Shown piece after piece: positions 21,986-33,300 of a DNA stretch of 64,000 bases. The position numbers and the translations under genes were made by a program. Source of the stretch: Hydractinia symbiolongicarpus (taxonomy: Eukaryota; Cnidaria; Hydrozoa; Anthoathecata; Hydractiniidae); the NCBI RefSeq assembly GCF_029227915.1, contig NC_079879.1, forward strand, positions 4,774,001 to 4,838,000, written 5' to 3'. Under the pieces are notes generated by a model that was not told the origin of the DNA, made no database searches, and was given only the letters and a program-made list of their open reading frames with translations. The first letter of the stretch is position 1, and every line of letters starts with the position of its first letter.

Positions 21986-24440
21986 ATGGAACAAAGCTAA
22001 TGAAAAGGTTGGAATATTGTATAAGTTAGCAAGAGAGAATCCCAAAGCAGGATCGCCGTTTAAATTAGCGCATTTTAAATACAAAGTTAAATCCAACGTA
22101 TTCGGAATAAAGTTGTTATTAAAACATTCACACAAACATGTACAATATTTTCTTATCAATAAGTAAAACCTAAATATGCATTATCGCTTTATAGAATTAT
22201 TATATATATTTGTAAAAAATGACACTTGTTAGTTGTACAGTTTGTTTTTTAAACCTATCCTTACCCAGTGATTGAACGATGCTGTATGATGATATGATCG
22301 CTCTAAAAAAAGTATAAAAGAATGACCAACAAAAAAAATTTAACACCTGTCACTCGTCCGTTTCTGCTAGCATAAACAGTTTCTTTACGCGTATCAAGGC
22401 TGTATTTTTTAAAAAGATTATGAAGCTAATCATTATTAAAATAAAGACAGAACTTATTTTTTATGCGGAGACATCAGTTTAGGTTTTTCACCTAAAATAG
22501 AAAAAAATAAAATATGATCGCCATGAAGATTTGCGAGCAGATTTTCTAAAAAAATTGTTGAGCCTGGCTCTGTTTTATACTCTTTTTTATCAAGACCCTT
22601 ATCAATTCAAATTTTTTGTTTTTAAATTTTTAGACTATATCTTCTAATAAAATTTTAGCCTTGAGTTTTTTTAAAATCGTATTTCTTGTATAGGAAAGTG
22701 TACTTTGCTAAAGTTGTCTATGCGATATTGTCCACAATGAATTTATTAAGTTATATAACGGATACTAACAAGATGATACAGTTGTATGATGGCCGAGAAC
22801 TGCCACACGAAAAAAACTCTGTTTAATTGCGTTTTTAAATAATTTATTTATTTTTAAATTATTTAATTCTGCTTTTTGTTTTTTATTTCATTTCATTTTA
22901 CTTTTAATTCATTTTTTATTTGACTTTTTTAATTTCAATTCATTTTACTTTTAATTCATTTTTTATTTTTTCATTTTTTTATTTCAATTTATTATACTTT
23001 TACTTTTACCTTTTTTTTCTGTTTTTAAAAATGCTTTTATATTAAATTTTTAAAATCGATTTGTCGCTTGGACGAAAGCTGCCATAGTATACCACAATGC
23101 ATTTCGACTACACTAAGCAAGTAAGAACAAGAGGAAAGAAACCAGCCAAATAATTCAAAATATTAATTCGAGAAGCAAGAGGTAACAAAAAAAAAAGAAA
23201 CAATCCAGGTAAATCTATTTATGACAATGTATTGAAATGCGTAGTTTGGGTAAGCACCAGGTTGCTTGGTGAATAAAGATTCAGGTTCCCTCTTATTCAT
23301 TAGAACATGTAAGGATTTCATTGGTCGAACATTTAGAACGAGAATTGTTCTTACTTTTCCTCTCACTATAATTTGGATAGCAATTTGTAAAGTGAGTAAT
23401 TAAAAGATAATTATTAAAGACGCTATCGTACAAATGAATGAGATCTTTTATAACAAAGGAACTGGCTTTCTATTGTCCTTTTCAGCTGCTATTACAGGTT
23501 TTAATCTTTCTACTAACATCTGTTTGTTTTATGTAGAGACGCAAGTAACCTGCCCATTGTCTTGTGTATGTTGGCAAAAACTACCCATGGAAGTTGCGAA
23601 AAATTCTTTCTTAACAGTGTAAAACCCTTTTTTCAAAACACCGGTTTTTACTATGTCATGACAATTTTTATGCTTCCTTTATTTAGAATGACTGATTTTA
23701 AAGTTTCCCGAAAAGCCGTTGCTGCAAAGAGAACAAAACCAACCACGTCAGCTGGAAAGGACAAGTTTTCAATAAAATTAAAGAAATTTTGAATAGGCGA
23801 GAAATTGTAGCGCAAAGACTAACCAGTGACGTGCAAGGAAAGGAGCAAAATTTGCTCCTTTCCCTGCACGTAAGTATTTAAAGATAGGTCTGCAGGAATT
23901 GTCTCCTATGACTACGAAAAATTACCATTGAAAACATTAAAAAGCATGTTAGAAGCCAGGTGTCCTGCCAATGACAATAAAGCAACAAGATGTCTAACAC
24001 TACATGTCCTTATGACAATATAGAAACCAGGTGTTCGCATTATGCTATACTATGGCAGCTCTCAGCCAATCCAGATTTTTAATTTAATTTTTTAACTCAA
24101 TTTAATTTTTTAAATTAAAACTTAGGTAAATGGAAAACAAGTTTTTATTAAAATTAAATTAAAAACAAAATAAAAAAAAGATAAAAGCTACTGATTTTTT
24201 ATGAAAAGTGAAATAAATGAAAATAGAAAAAGCAAATTAAAAATAAACAAGAAAACCTGTCAGTTTGAACACACAACCCAATCCTAATAAATCAATTAGA
24301 ACATGGTTAAAATCTGCCTATGAAAGAAAGTAGGACGGCTTAAACACTAACAACTGACAGAAGGCTATTCTGACATTCCATCAGTTGAAACTCAACTATC
24401 TACGCTTTTGTGGAAATGTTCTATTATAAATGGTATTAGC
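21986..24440. other. AT-rich intergenic region with inverted repeats, no firm gene
   Basis: At 22776-22836 lies a block (GGCCGAGAACTGCCACACG, CTCTGTTTAATTGCGTTTTT) that recurs inverted at 28471-28532. A lesser inverted pair links 23076-23100 (AAGCTGCCATAGTATACCAC) and 24038-24060 (GCTATACTATGGCAGCT). 22840-23030 is a run of ATTT/CATTTTA-type low-complexity DNA. A 34-codon basic ORF at 23688-23792 follows an acceptor-like TTTATTTAG but has no partner exon. Confidence 0.5.
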
Positions 24441-24977
24441 AGTACTCTTTTGTGCTTAATTGTAGGTGGGGGTCAAATTACACTTTTTCGAATTTTTCAC
24501 TCCTAAAATCATTTTATAATGACCCACTCCATTTTTCAAATTTCGAATTTTGAGAATGAGTCCCACCTCTTCATTTTATTATCACCCCCCCCCCCCCCCC
24601 CCCCCCATAATAAGTTTGTTGGATATCACAAAGCAGCATCTTTTCTTATAATCAAAACACAACTCTCTTTTGGAACAAATCTCAAGAACAAATACTATTT
24701 ACAGGTTAAAAATAACAAATATCAACAAAGGACAGTTTATTCCTTAAACATGTCAAAAGCATTGTTATCTTTATTTTTAGTTGTTTCACTAGTGTTAGTT
24801 TATTTAAAGTTAGTCGTTTTATTCCCCCACCCCCTCCCCCCATTTTACAGAAAATTTAGTAATACCCCTTAGGTCATTATATTATGACCCCCCCCCCCAC
24901 TTTAAGAAATTTTCCCCAGAGTACCCACCCCCCTGCTTATTTGACCCCCCCCCTACAATTAAGCACAAAAGAGTACT
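24441..24977. mobile_element. 537-bp TIR element with internal poly-C tracts
   Basis: The left end AGTACTCTTTTGTGCTTAAT TGTAGG... is inverted at the right end (CCTACAATTAAGCACAAAAG AGTACT), about 38 bp. Inside are tracts of up to about 18 C and no ORF of note. Non-autonomous MITE; superfamily and target duplication not determined. Confidence 0.8.
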
Positions 24978-26607
24978 TCCATATAGAGGGTGGTGTCGAT
25001 TAAAAAAACACTGTATATAAAGAACTTTTATTATAAAAAAATATCAGTAATATTTTTTTTTAATAAATTGTTTTCAAAAACCTTGAATAACAAAAGAATA
25101 CACAATTACCTATATATATAAGTATATATATAATAAAAAACAAAGATACAACACTGGGTATGTGAAAAATTGAATCCTGTAAAAAACTTAATAGACAAGT
25201 CCTGTTTGTACCATCAGCACATCATATTACTGCAATTTTAAGTAAAATCACTTATGAAAGACAAGGAATTTGTAAAAAGTAGCAGCCTGGATGTGATTCT
25301 CAAAAATCTTCACAAACATATCGTAATAGAAGTAACATCAGGAAAAAAGTACAGGTACTTCGGACTTCAATCCTCAAAAATTGTGTTATAAAACTGAGAA
25401 ATTGGAGCCGACAGCTATTCTCATAAATCTCTATAACAATATTATGTAAATATTAAATATATATACATAAAATATATTAGGCAACCACATTGTCTTTCTT
25501 TCTTATATTTATTGCATTTTCTAAAAGTATATGTCCTCTACTATCCTTTTATTACTCCAGCGATGATCTGGTGACTCATCTCGCCACATAACTTCATGGT
25601 TTTTAACAAGGGTGCCACTAAGCTGCAAACGTTCGCATATATAAGGGCGAGCTCGGGTGACTTAATTTAAATCGACGGTTGCCTGCCGAAACCGCCCGCA
25701 CTTTCCCAAACTTGCCCGAACTCGCCCAGAGGATTCCCAAATGCAACACCTTATAACAAAAACATGGCGGACGACAGTTAAAGGCACGCGCTTAAGTTAA
25801 TAAAGTTATTTATCAAGTAAATCTTATTAAAAACCATAAAAAACAGTTCTTTTAAGAACTTCACTACCACATAGTTTATTTTAATTTTTATGCTTTTTTA
25901 AATAATTTGTGGTAAATCATTGAGTGTTTTTGTGGTGAATCTTTTTTTTTTTGTTTGGTTCTATGCAGATTTTTTCAGGCGAATACCTGATTTTTTTTCA
26001 AAACGCCGAACTCGCCAGAAAATGCCCGCACTTTCCGCGGTGTATGCGGCTTATCCTAATTTCGTGATTTACGTCTTAATCCTGTGATGTGTTATGTTTT
26101 TCAATGTGAGATACGGCTAGGCTCTACATATACATACTAAATAATATAAAAGCTCCTACGCAGCTTATTTCTCTTCGATTTGAAAAATTTCAGCAACATA
26201 ACAAATGCAAAATTCCTGACTTCATTGGCGATAAATTTGTGATTTAACCAATGATGTTGTTGTCTATAATAAAGTGAAACCTTGTGTTTACAATTATATT
26301 TGATTGATGTCAAAACTTTTGGGATGAACAATCATCTGAAATGACAAACTTCAAGATGATCGTATCATCATAATGGAGATACAAAATCATTAGCAACACT
26401 GGTAAATACTTAAGAAATAGAATAAAATCGAATAAAAAATAGAATCAAATTCTGATTTAGCTATAGCCAAGCTATAAGTTCCTTATAATTGATACAATCA
26501 ATATGTTTTAAGCTCCGAAAAAAGATTAAATCAATGTTAACCCATAGTTAAAACACTAAGATAAGGACTAAAATGAAAATCCACGACAAGTAACCAGTAA
26601 TCATCCA
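24978..26607. other. Intergenic region, no gene seen
   Basis: Mostly AT-rich. From about 25630 to 26050 there is a GC-richer repeat-like stretch with several GCCCGCACTTTCC / GCCCGAACTCGCC words at both ends, suggesting a further dispersed element. No exon could be built. Confidence 0.4.
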
Positions 26608-27123
26608 ATTCTAACTATAAACAATACCTAGGAAATTGCTTTTTACGAATTAGATGAATTAGAACTTGGAGGAAGTATTAGAAATGAGATTAAGGAAACA
26701 AGTACAGCAGAAACGTTTTTTCTAGGTACGGTCGCAAGAAAATTATGTTCTCGTGTTTATTCTGTTTATGTGTGGTATCCTTCATTTCGAGTTTTTCACC
26801 AAATATTTAGTGGTTTACTGCAATGCGAGTGCTTAGCGGATTCTTTCATGGTGATATCGTCGTCCCACTCATGGTGCTGTCAGTGGAACTTGTTGGACCA
26901 AGATATCGAGGTTTTGTTGGATTAGTCACCTGGAATTCTTGGACTATAGCACTTTGCTTTATGAGTCTTCAATCCTGGTATGTTCCAGAATGGAGAAAAT
27001 TGACGATGTTTTTATCTATTCCATACCTCTTTGTTCCAGTCATCGGAGCTATGTATGGCATTATTTTTGTTAATTAGATTTCCAATTAATTAGAGTGATC
27101 CAATAGGTCGACGTCAACTGACT
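26608..27123 (+). pseudogene. Duplicated fragment of the SLC22-like carrier gene (exon 3 plus flanks)
   Basis: This 516-bp block is nearly identical to 32450-32964, which holds exon 3 (YGRKKIMFSCLFCLC through IPYLFVP) of the carrier downstream, with 116 bp of upstream intron and 70 bp of downstream intron. Both copies have the same orientation. The copy has TAG in place of the Trp codon (NIW|W, at about 26810), a one-base insertion upstream and a few substitutions (GGT to GAT, ATC to GTC). It has no neighbouring exons and precedes the gene's first exon, so it is a segmental-duplication relic. Confidence 0.9.
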
Positions 27124-27179
27124 TTTGTACGGAAACTTTTGTACGGAAAGCGAAGTATGCGCCATTTGCACAAAAATAA

Positions 27180-28340
27180 ATAAACGGCGCGACTAAACAA
27201 CGTTTCGTTCCTGTGTTCCATTCGGAGTGTGCAGCTATACGGATTACGGCTCCGTATAGGCATGCTTATACGGAGTATAACTTCGTATAGCGACATGTTT
27301 ACTCCGTATAGACGGAAATGTTAAGTACAAAAAGCTGCAAGCGGCGCAGACAGCTTTGGGAGTATAATGCCGACACTAGTTTCGCTAGACATCAGCGAAT
27401 GCAGCATGAGCGTCGAAGTTTAACTAAGCATTCTTATTAAAATTTTCACTGGGCTATTTCAGTGTAGAAAATCGTTAGGGCTAAGATAAATTTTAAAAAT
27501 TGGGGAGACTCTACGAATTCTTTTAGGATATGAAGTAGTTTACTATTTGCGTTTTGTATGAATTTTATTTTTATGGCTTCCATTATATTCATTCTTAGCT
27601 TTAGAACTTTGTTTTTTATGTTTCTATATGCAATAAAACTAACCATACAATCAATGACATTTTATTATGCAACTTTAAAATTGTGTACTTTTATACCAGC
27701 CATTGTATACCTTAACTCGTTAACAAAACATCGAATTCGTTCCTAATGAACATGTACACTAAGCCTGTCACACTCCGTATACTAAGCATGTCACACTACT
27801 CCGTATACTAAGCACGTCACACTACTCCGTATACTCCGCGTTACATTCCATATATTAAGCATATCAAACTCCGTATAGCATACTTCGTATATGAAGCATG
27901 TCACACTTCGTGTAGCATACTTCGTATATGAAGCATATTACACTCCTTATGGCATACTCCGTGTAGCATACTCCGTATGTCATACACCTTATAGCACATT
28001 CTGCATACTCCACATAGCAAATTCTGCATGATATAATCTCGGTATCTCACAATCTGTATGCCATAATCCGTTTGCTGCAATCAAACTAATGTTTCCACTG
28101 ACTCCGTATAGCAATATACTTCTTATGTTTATGATGGATAAAAAAAATAGAAAAATGATGTGCTTGTCTTTTTAACTTGTTCTTTATAGTGATTATTTTT
28201 TATTTTTTTCGGAAATAGTTTTAAACAGTCACATAATATTGCAATATTTCCACTTTAAGAACATTTGTTGGCAGACTCCGTATAGCTAAACCAAACTCTG
28301 TATAGCAGCTATACGGAGTATTACTCCGAATAGAAACCAC
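27180..28340. repeat. Degenerate satellite built on CTCCGTATA units
   Basis: The word ACTCCGTATA(G/C), or near variants, occurs some 20 times, often followed by (C/T)AAGCATGTCACA in 20-30 bp steps from 27750 to 28060. Left and right flanks (27230-27310 and 28270-28340) carry it in both orientations (CTATACGGAGTA). 27320-27740 in between is unrelated AT-rich sequence. No coding content is seen. Confidence 0.8.
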
Positions 28341-28710
28341 ACTCCGTACGTCACACCTGGAGTTTCGTTTAAGGTTTAGGCTAAGATGTGAGTCAGAGTA
28401 AAAGTCAGAGTCAAAGTTAATAAAAAACAAAACAAACAGAAATTAAATAAATTTATAAATAGATAAATCAATTAAAAACGCAATTAAACAGAGTTTTTTC
28501 GTGTGGCAGTTCTCGGCCACCATACAGTTGTTATATCCACTTTGATTCCTTGTCATGTGACCGAGTTAAAAAACAGCACAAGGGGAAGTATCACACGTTG
28601 ATAATCAGCTTAGTAGTTCCACCCCCTTCCCTAAAGATTTACCACTATTCGATCCCTAGCATTAACGTTTTATAGCATATTCATATATTTAGCTTTTCAG
28701 AAGGCCGATT

Positions 28711-28775
28711 GCATACTTACTAGCCTGAACCTCTTACTGGCCTGACCCTCTTACTAGCCTGACCCTCTTACAAGC
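28711..28775 (+). repeat. 17-bp minisatellite, about four units
   Basis: Unit TTACTAGCCTGACCCTC repeated with one or two mismatches per unit. Confidence 0.85.
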
Positions 28776-28779
28776 CTGA

Positions 28780-30329
28780 CCGTACTGCTAACATGTGTAT
28801 CCAATATATACAGTTATTAAGTTACTAAATAACGTTATTTTCTGTTAAATACAATCTATTAGAGAATAATAAAACTTGAACTTAGCAAGATGCAAACCTG
28901 TTCTTTCCTCTGAGAGCAAAACATTTGTTTAACAGCTCAATAACCTATTTGAAATAGAATAGAATCGTTGCCAACACTGGTTTGACATGTTTATTTGTCG
29001 AGATCATTTTATCTTTTTTCCCACCACGCATGAAACATTAGAAAAGAATTAATCACAAAGTTTCTTGCAATAGTGTGAATAGCTTAACGAAAACCTAACT
29101 GTGGGATATTTCTGACATGCAGGATCCTGAAATGTTTATATTTGTCACAACCGTAGTTATTAAACGGTCCTGTATCACCTTCATCATGGGAGGACGTTGG
29201 AATATACATCTTTCGCATTTTTACCTTTGAAAATAATTTAATTGGATTTCTAATATGTAAGTAACGGGAAGTTTTTCGTCATTGGGGGAATCCATCCGAG
29301 CGGTTGGCTCTTCCTCCCCTCCGAATGTAACTATATTACATTACCGCTCGAGATACGCATAGCATTGCTCACTTGTTTGTCTTTCCTCCAAGGTCTATAT
29401 TAAAATGTGTTAAATGTGCTGACAACACTACATTTCAACTTCGCCGGAGTGGGAACTCGAACCTGAAACCTTATACAAGTCAAATGCACTACCACTACAC
29501 CATCTTCTATAAAGCATTCTATCCTTTAAGGAGTAACGTATATGCAACCACGAAAAACTTACCAACTTTGTTCTCAGTACGTTTATGAAATTCTATGTTT
29601 CAAGTTTTTTCGATATGTTAATCTTTCATTATCACCTTCAATAATATCTATCTTCAGGAAATCGCAAATCTTTTCCAGATGTTGGCATAGCTTTTTAATT
29701 AAAAATTATTTATTTTTCTGCGCGTTTCTATTGGCTCCTTACTTAGCACTAAAACACAATAAATATTTCTCTTTTTCAGCGAATGCATAATCTAAGAAAA
29801 TTCAAACAGGCTGTGTAGGACACTCAGGCGCATTTTTTTTCAGCTAGCATGCATATATATCCAACCTCGCCCCGAGGATTTGTTAGGTTTCTCTTATTGT
29901 CTAAAAGTGTTCAAAACCCTGGGAAGGAGGTATATATCTGTGAAGAATATTTTGTATTGATTGATATTTTATTTTCATTAATTAGCAAACATTCACCTAA
30001 CATCATAATATGAATTTCGTGCAGAAATATTCGTTTACATCTGAATATTCCTCAAAACAAATTTTGCTACATTAGCCTTCGGAAAGTACTACCGGAGTGA
30101 CTAACATTTGTGTATCTTGTTAAGCTGTTATTTTCATTTGTGAAAGGCTCAGTTGTCATTGTTTACTTTACGATTTAACATAAACAATATCGCGAAACAA
30201 ACTATGTATAGCTTTTGTGAGAGTGGTTGTAAAGAAAAATAAAGAAGTTAATTAACGACAAATAATTGATTGGAAAGTTGAAAACGGATTATAATGGATG
30301 CTACGAATTAAAAGTATAATTTTAAAAAA
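28780..30329. other. Intergenic and upstream region of the SLC22-like gene
   Basis: At 29440-29506 the minus strand has a tRNA-like order of A box (TGGTGTAGTGG), CTTGTATAAGG loop and B box (GGTTCGAGTTCCC): a tRNA-derived SINE related to that at 3548. At 29863-29931 lies a member of the CCTCGNCCCC foldback family. No exons were found; the segment before 30330 is the presumed promoter and 5' UTR. Confidence 0.45.
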
Positions 30330-33300
30330 ATGGCACAAGATCCGTTAAGTGAAAAAAAAGTTGCAATGCATGACAATAAAGAAAACAGTCAAATCGCAGA
30401 CGATTGCGAGACAACAACAAGAAAAAGTGTTAGTATTGATCGTATTTTAGAGCATATAGGGCAACTTGGTCCGTTTCAGTTAAAAGTAATGGTGATTTAT
30501 AGCTTAGTTTTAATTGTGCCCGCCTATCAGGCATTAATCACTGTTTTCATAAATGTTTCTCCTTCATGGAGACGTTCACAAAACAACCACAGTGAATGCA
30601 ATAATACAAATATTTACGAGTCCACTGATGAAAAGCGATGTCGTATGAATAGAGGATCATGGGAATACGTAACGCCAAAATCATTTTCACTTGTAACTCA
30701 GGTATTTTATATTATTGACTTTTTCCCATAGGGCTTTAAACGCCAAATTTAAGTGAGAAGGGCCATATGTTGGAGGCGTAGGAGTGACCTGACTAGAGCA
30801 ACTTCGTTCCAAGGGCTTATGGTCCTTCACCCAGCACTGCACTCATTGACACGTCTGACAAAAAAGCGTTGTGTCACTCGCATACACCGTCTCTTTAAGT
30901 TTCTGCAACATCTTGCGCTTTGCCAATGACCACTACAAAACAAGAAAATAAAAACCAATCTTCTTTTATTTAGTTTGACCTGGTGTGCGACAAAGATGCA
31001 TTTTCGCATATAGCAAGCTCAGGATTATTTATTGGTCAAATGATAGGAGCCATTATGTTTGGTTGGTTGGCTGATAGGTAATTATAGCTTTATAATATTT
31101 GACTTATATTACATTGTAAAGTACTTCAAGCCTCCAATTATTGTAGAAATCGTAGACCATTTGTAGAAAAACACTAAATAATTCTTTTAAAACACTGCGT
31201 ACTTCTTACAAACTTCTTATGAAACACTGCATTATTATTTTAAAACATTGCGCACTTTTTATGAAACACTGCGCACTTCTTTTCAAAACACTGCGCACTT
31301 CTTATGAAAAGCTGCGCACTTTCTTTGAAATACTGCGCACTTCTTATAAAAATAGTGCGCACCTCTTTTGAAACCCTGCACACCTCTTATAGAACACTAC
31401 GCATTTTTAATAAAACATAGTGCATTGTTGTTGCTTTAACTTTACTTCTGTGCAGAACTGAGAAGAAAATAGCTATCTAGCTAGCTAGCTATCTAGATCA
31501 AAAATGTTCAAAGTTTCTATTACCAGAAAAATTAATGTAAAAGCAACGTGAGTGATTCCAGTATTCTTTTTAATAAGCCTACAGCGTCGGTGCAAGAGCA
31601 AAGTGTCTACTGAGGAGCCAATTTTCAAAATAAAGCCGAGTCTTACGGTTTAAGTTAGTTGAAAGAGGTTGGATCGTGGAGGTTGCTGTGGTCTAGAGAT
31701 TTCTGTAACTTACTGCCTTCATGGACAAGAAAAATAACTATTCATTTTTCTCTAACTTTTGTTTGCTGGCTCACAATCTTCTTTGACTTTCCGCCAATTG
31801 AAAAGAAAGAAAGCCATATTGTTCGGTAATTAGAGTGTCCGCTATTTAGAAAGGTTTTTGAACAGAAAACGGTCAGTAAATAAAATTGTCCGCTAATCAG
31901 GGGTGTCAGCCTCTTAGATTGTCCTTTAATTAGAGAGAATTCTGTATATCAGTTATATCTGTGTATACAATATAATATCCAAGATAATTCAAATTAATCC
32001 TTTTGTTCTTGTTGCTCATAAACTTTTCCCCGCTTTAAGCTTTAATTTCGTGTAAGTCACTAAAGTAAAAAATCAGCAGCTCGTTTTGTAACACCTCCAA
32101 ATAACTACAATTTAAAATCAATTTCAGCTCTTTCCTTTTTTCATTGTGTTCCAAGCAAAGGCATGGGCGCAATATTAATGTATATTGTATAGAATGTTCG
32201 ACAAAGGGATATTTTTGGACTGTTTTCTTTAACGCAAAATTCGAAAAAATTGCTTATTTTCATAAAACAAATTTCATTATGCTTTAGCTTAATCTGTTTA
32301 TTTTTTGGTAAATCTGAGCTTAAGTTAATGCTTGCAACATTATGTTCATAATAAAAATATATATATGTGCACGAAAGGTATTACGTATGATACCCAAGCT
32401 TTTTGATTTTTTAGGGGTAGGCAAAAAAAATGTGCAAATACATCACTATATTCTAACTATAAACAATACCTAGGAAATTGCTCTTTACGAATTAGATGAA
32501 TTAGAACTTGGAGGAAGTATTAGAAATGAGATCAAGGAAACAATACAGCAGAAACTTTTCTTCTAGGTACGGTCGCAAGAAAATTATGTTCTCGTGTTTA
32601 TTCTGTTTATGTGTGGTATCCTTCATTTCGAGTTTTTCACCAAATATTTGGTGGTTTACTGCAATGCGAGTGCTTAGCGGATTCTTTCATGGTGGTATCG
32701 TCGTCCCACTCATGGTGCTGTCAGTGGAACTTGTTGGACCAAGATATCGAGGTTTTGTTGGATTAGTCACCTGGAATTCTTGGACTATAGCACTTTGCTT
32801 TATGAGCCTTCAATCCTGGTATGTTCCAGAATGGAGAAAATTGACGATGTTGTTATCTATTCCATACCTCTTTGTTCCAATCATCGGAGCTATGTATGGT
32901 ATTATATTTGTTAATTAGATTTCCAATTAATTAGAGTGATCCAATAGGTCGACGTCAACTGACTAAAAGGGTAATTCTAATGGAGGTGGGCCAGCCCGGT
33001 GTGTCAAGTTGGGTGGTTTGCAGTCAAAGTAAGTCATTTCTCACTTAAGTAAACTGGTTTGATTTTTATATGTACAGAAAAAAATTTTTATGAAGGTTTT
33101 TTAATATCAGTGGGGTTTGGGTTAAGTAATCCAGCTTGACTAACCGAGACAGCTGGCCTCCATAGACGTTGCGCGGCTCATCTCCCCCCCCCCAAAAAAA
33201 AAAAAATTATTGTGTTTTTATTGTTGTTTTGTTATTGTTGTTCTTTTTGTTGTTGTTGTTGTTGTGTTGTTATGTTTGCTGCTGAAGCTGTTGTTATTGT

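Noticed and set aside
23688-23792. 34-codon basic ORF after an acceptor-like site
   Set aside because: No upstream exon can be joined and no known peptide is recognised; kept only as a remark.
29440-29506. Functional tRNA gene (-)
   Set aside because: A and B boxes are recognisable, but the acceptor stem does not pair; a SINE relic is more likely.
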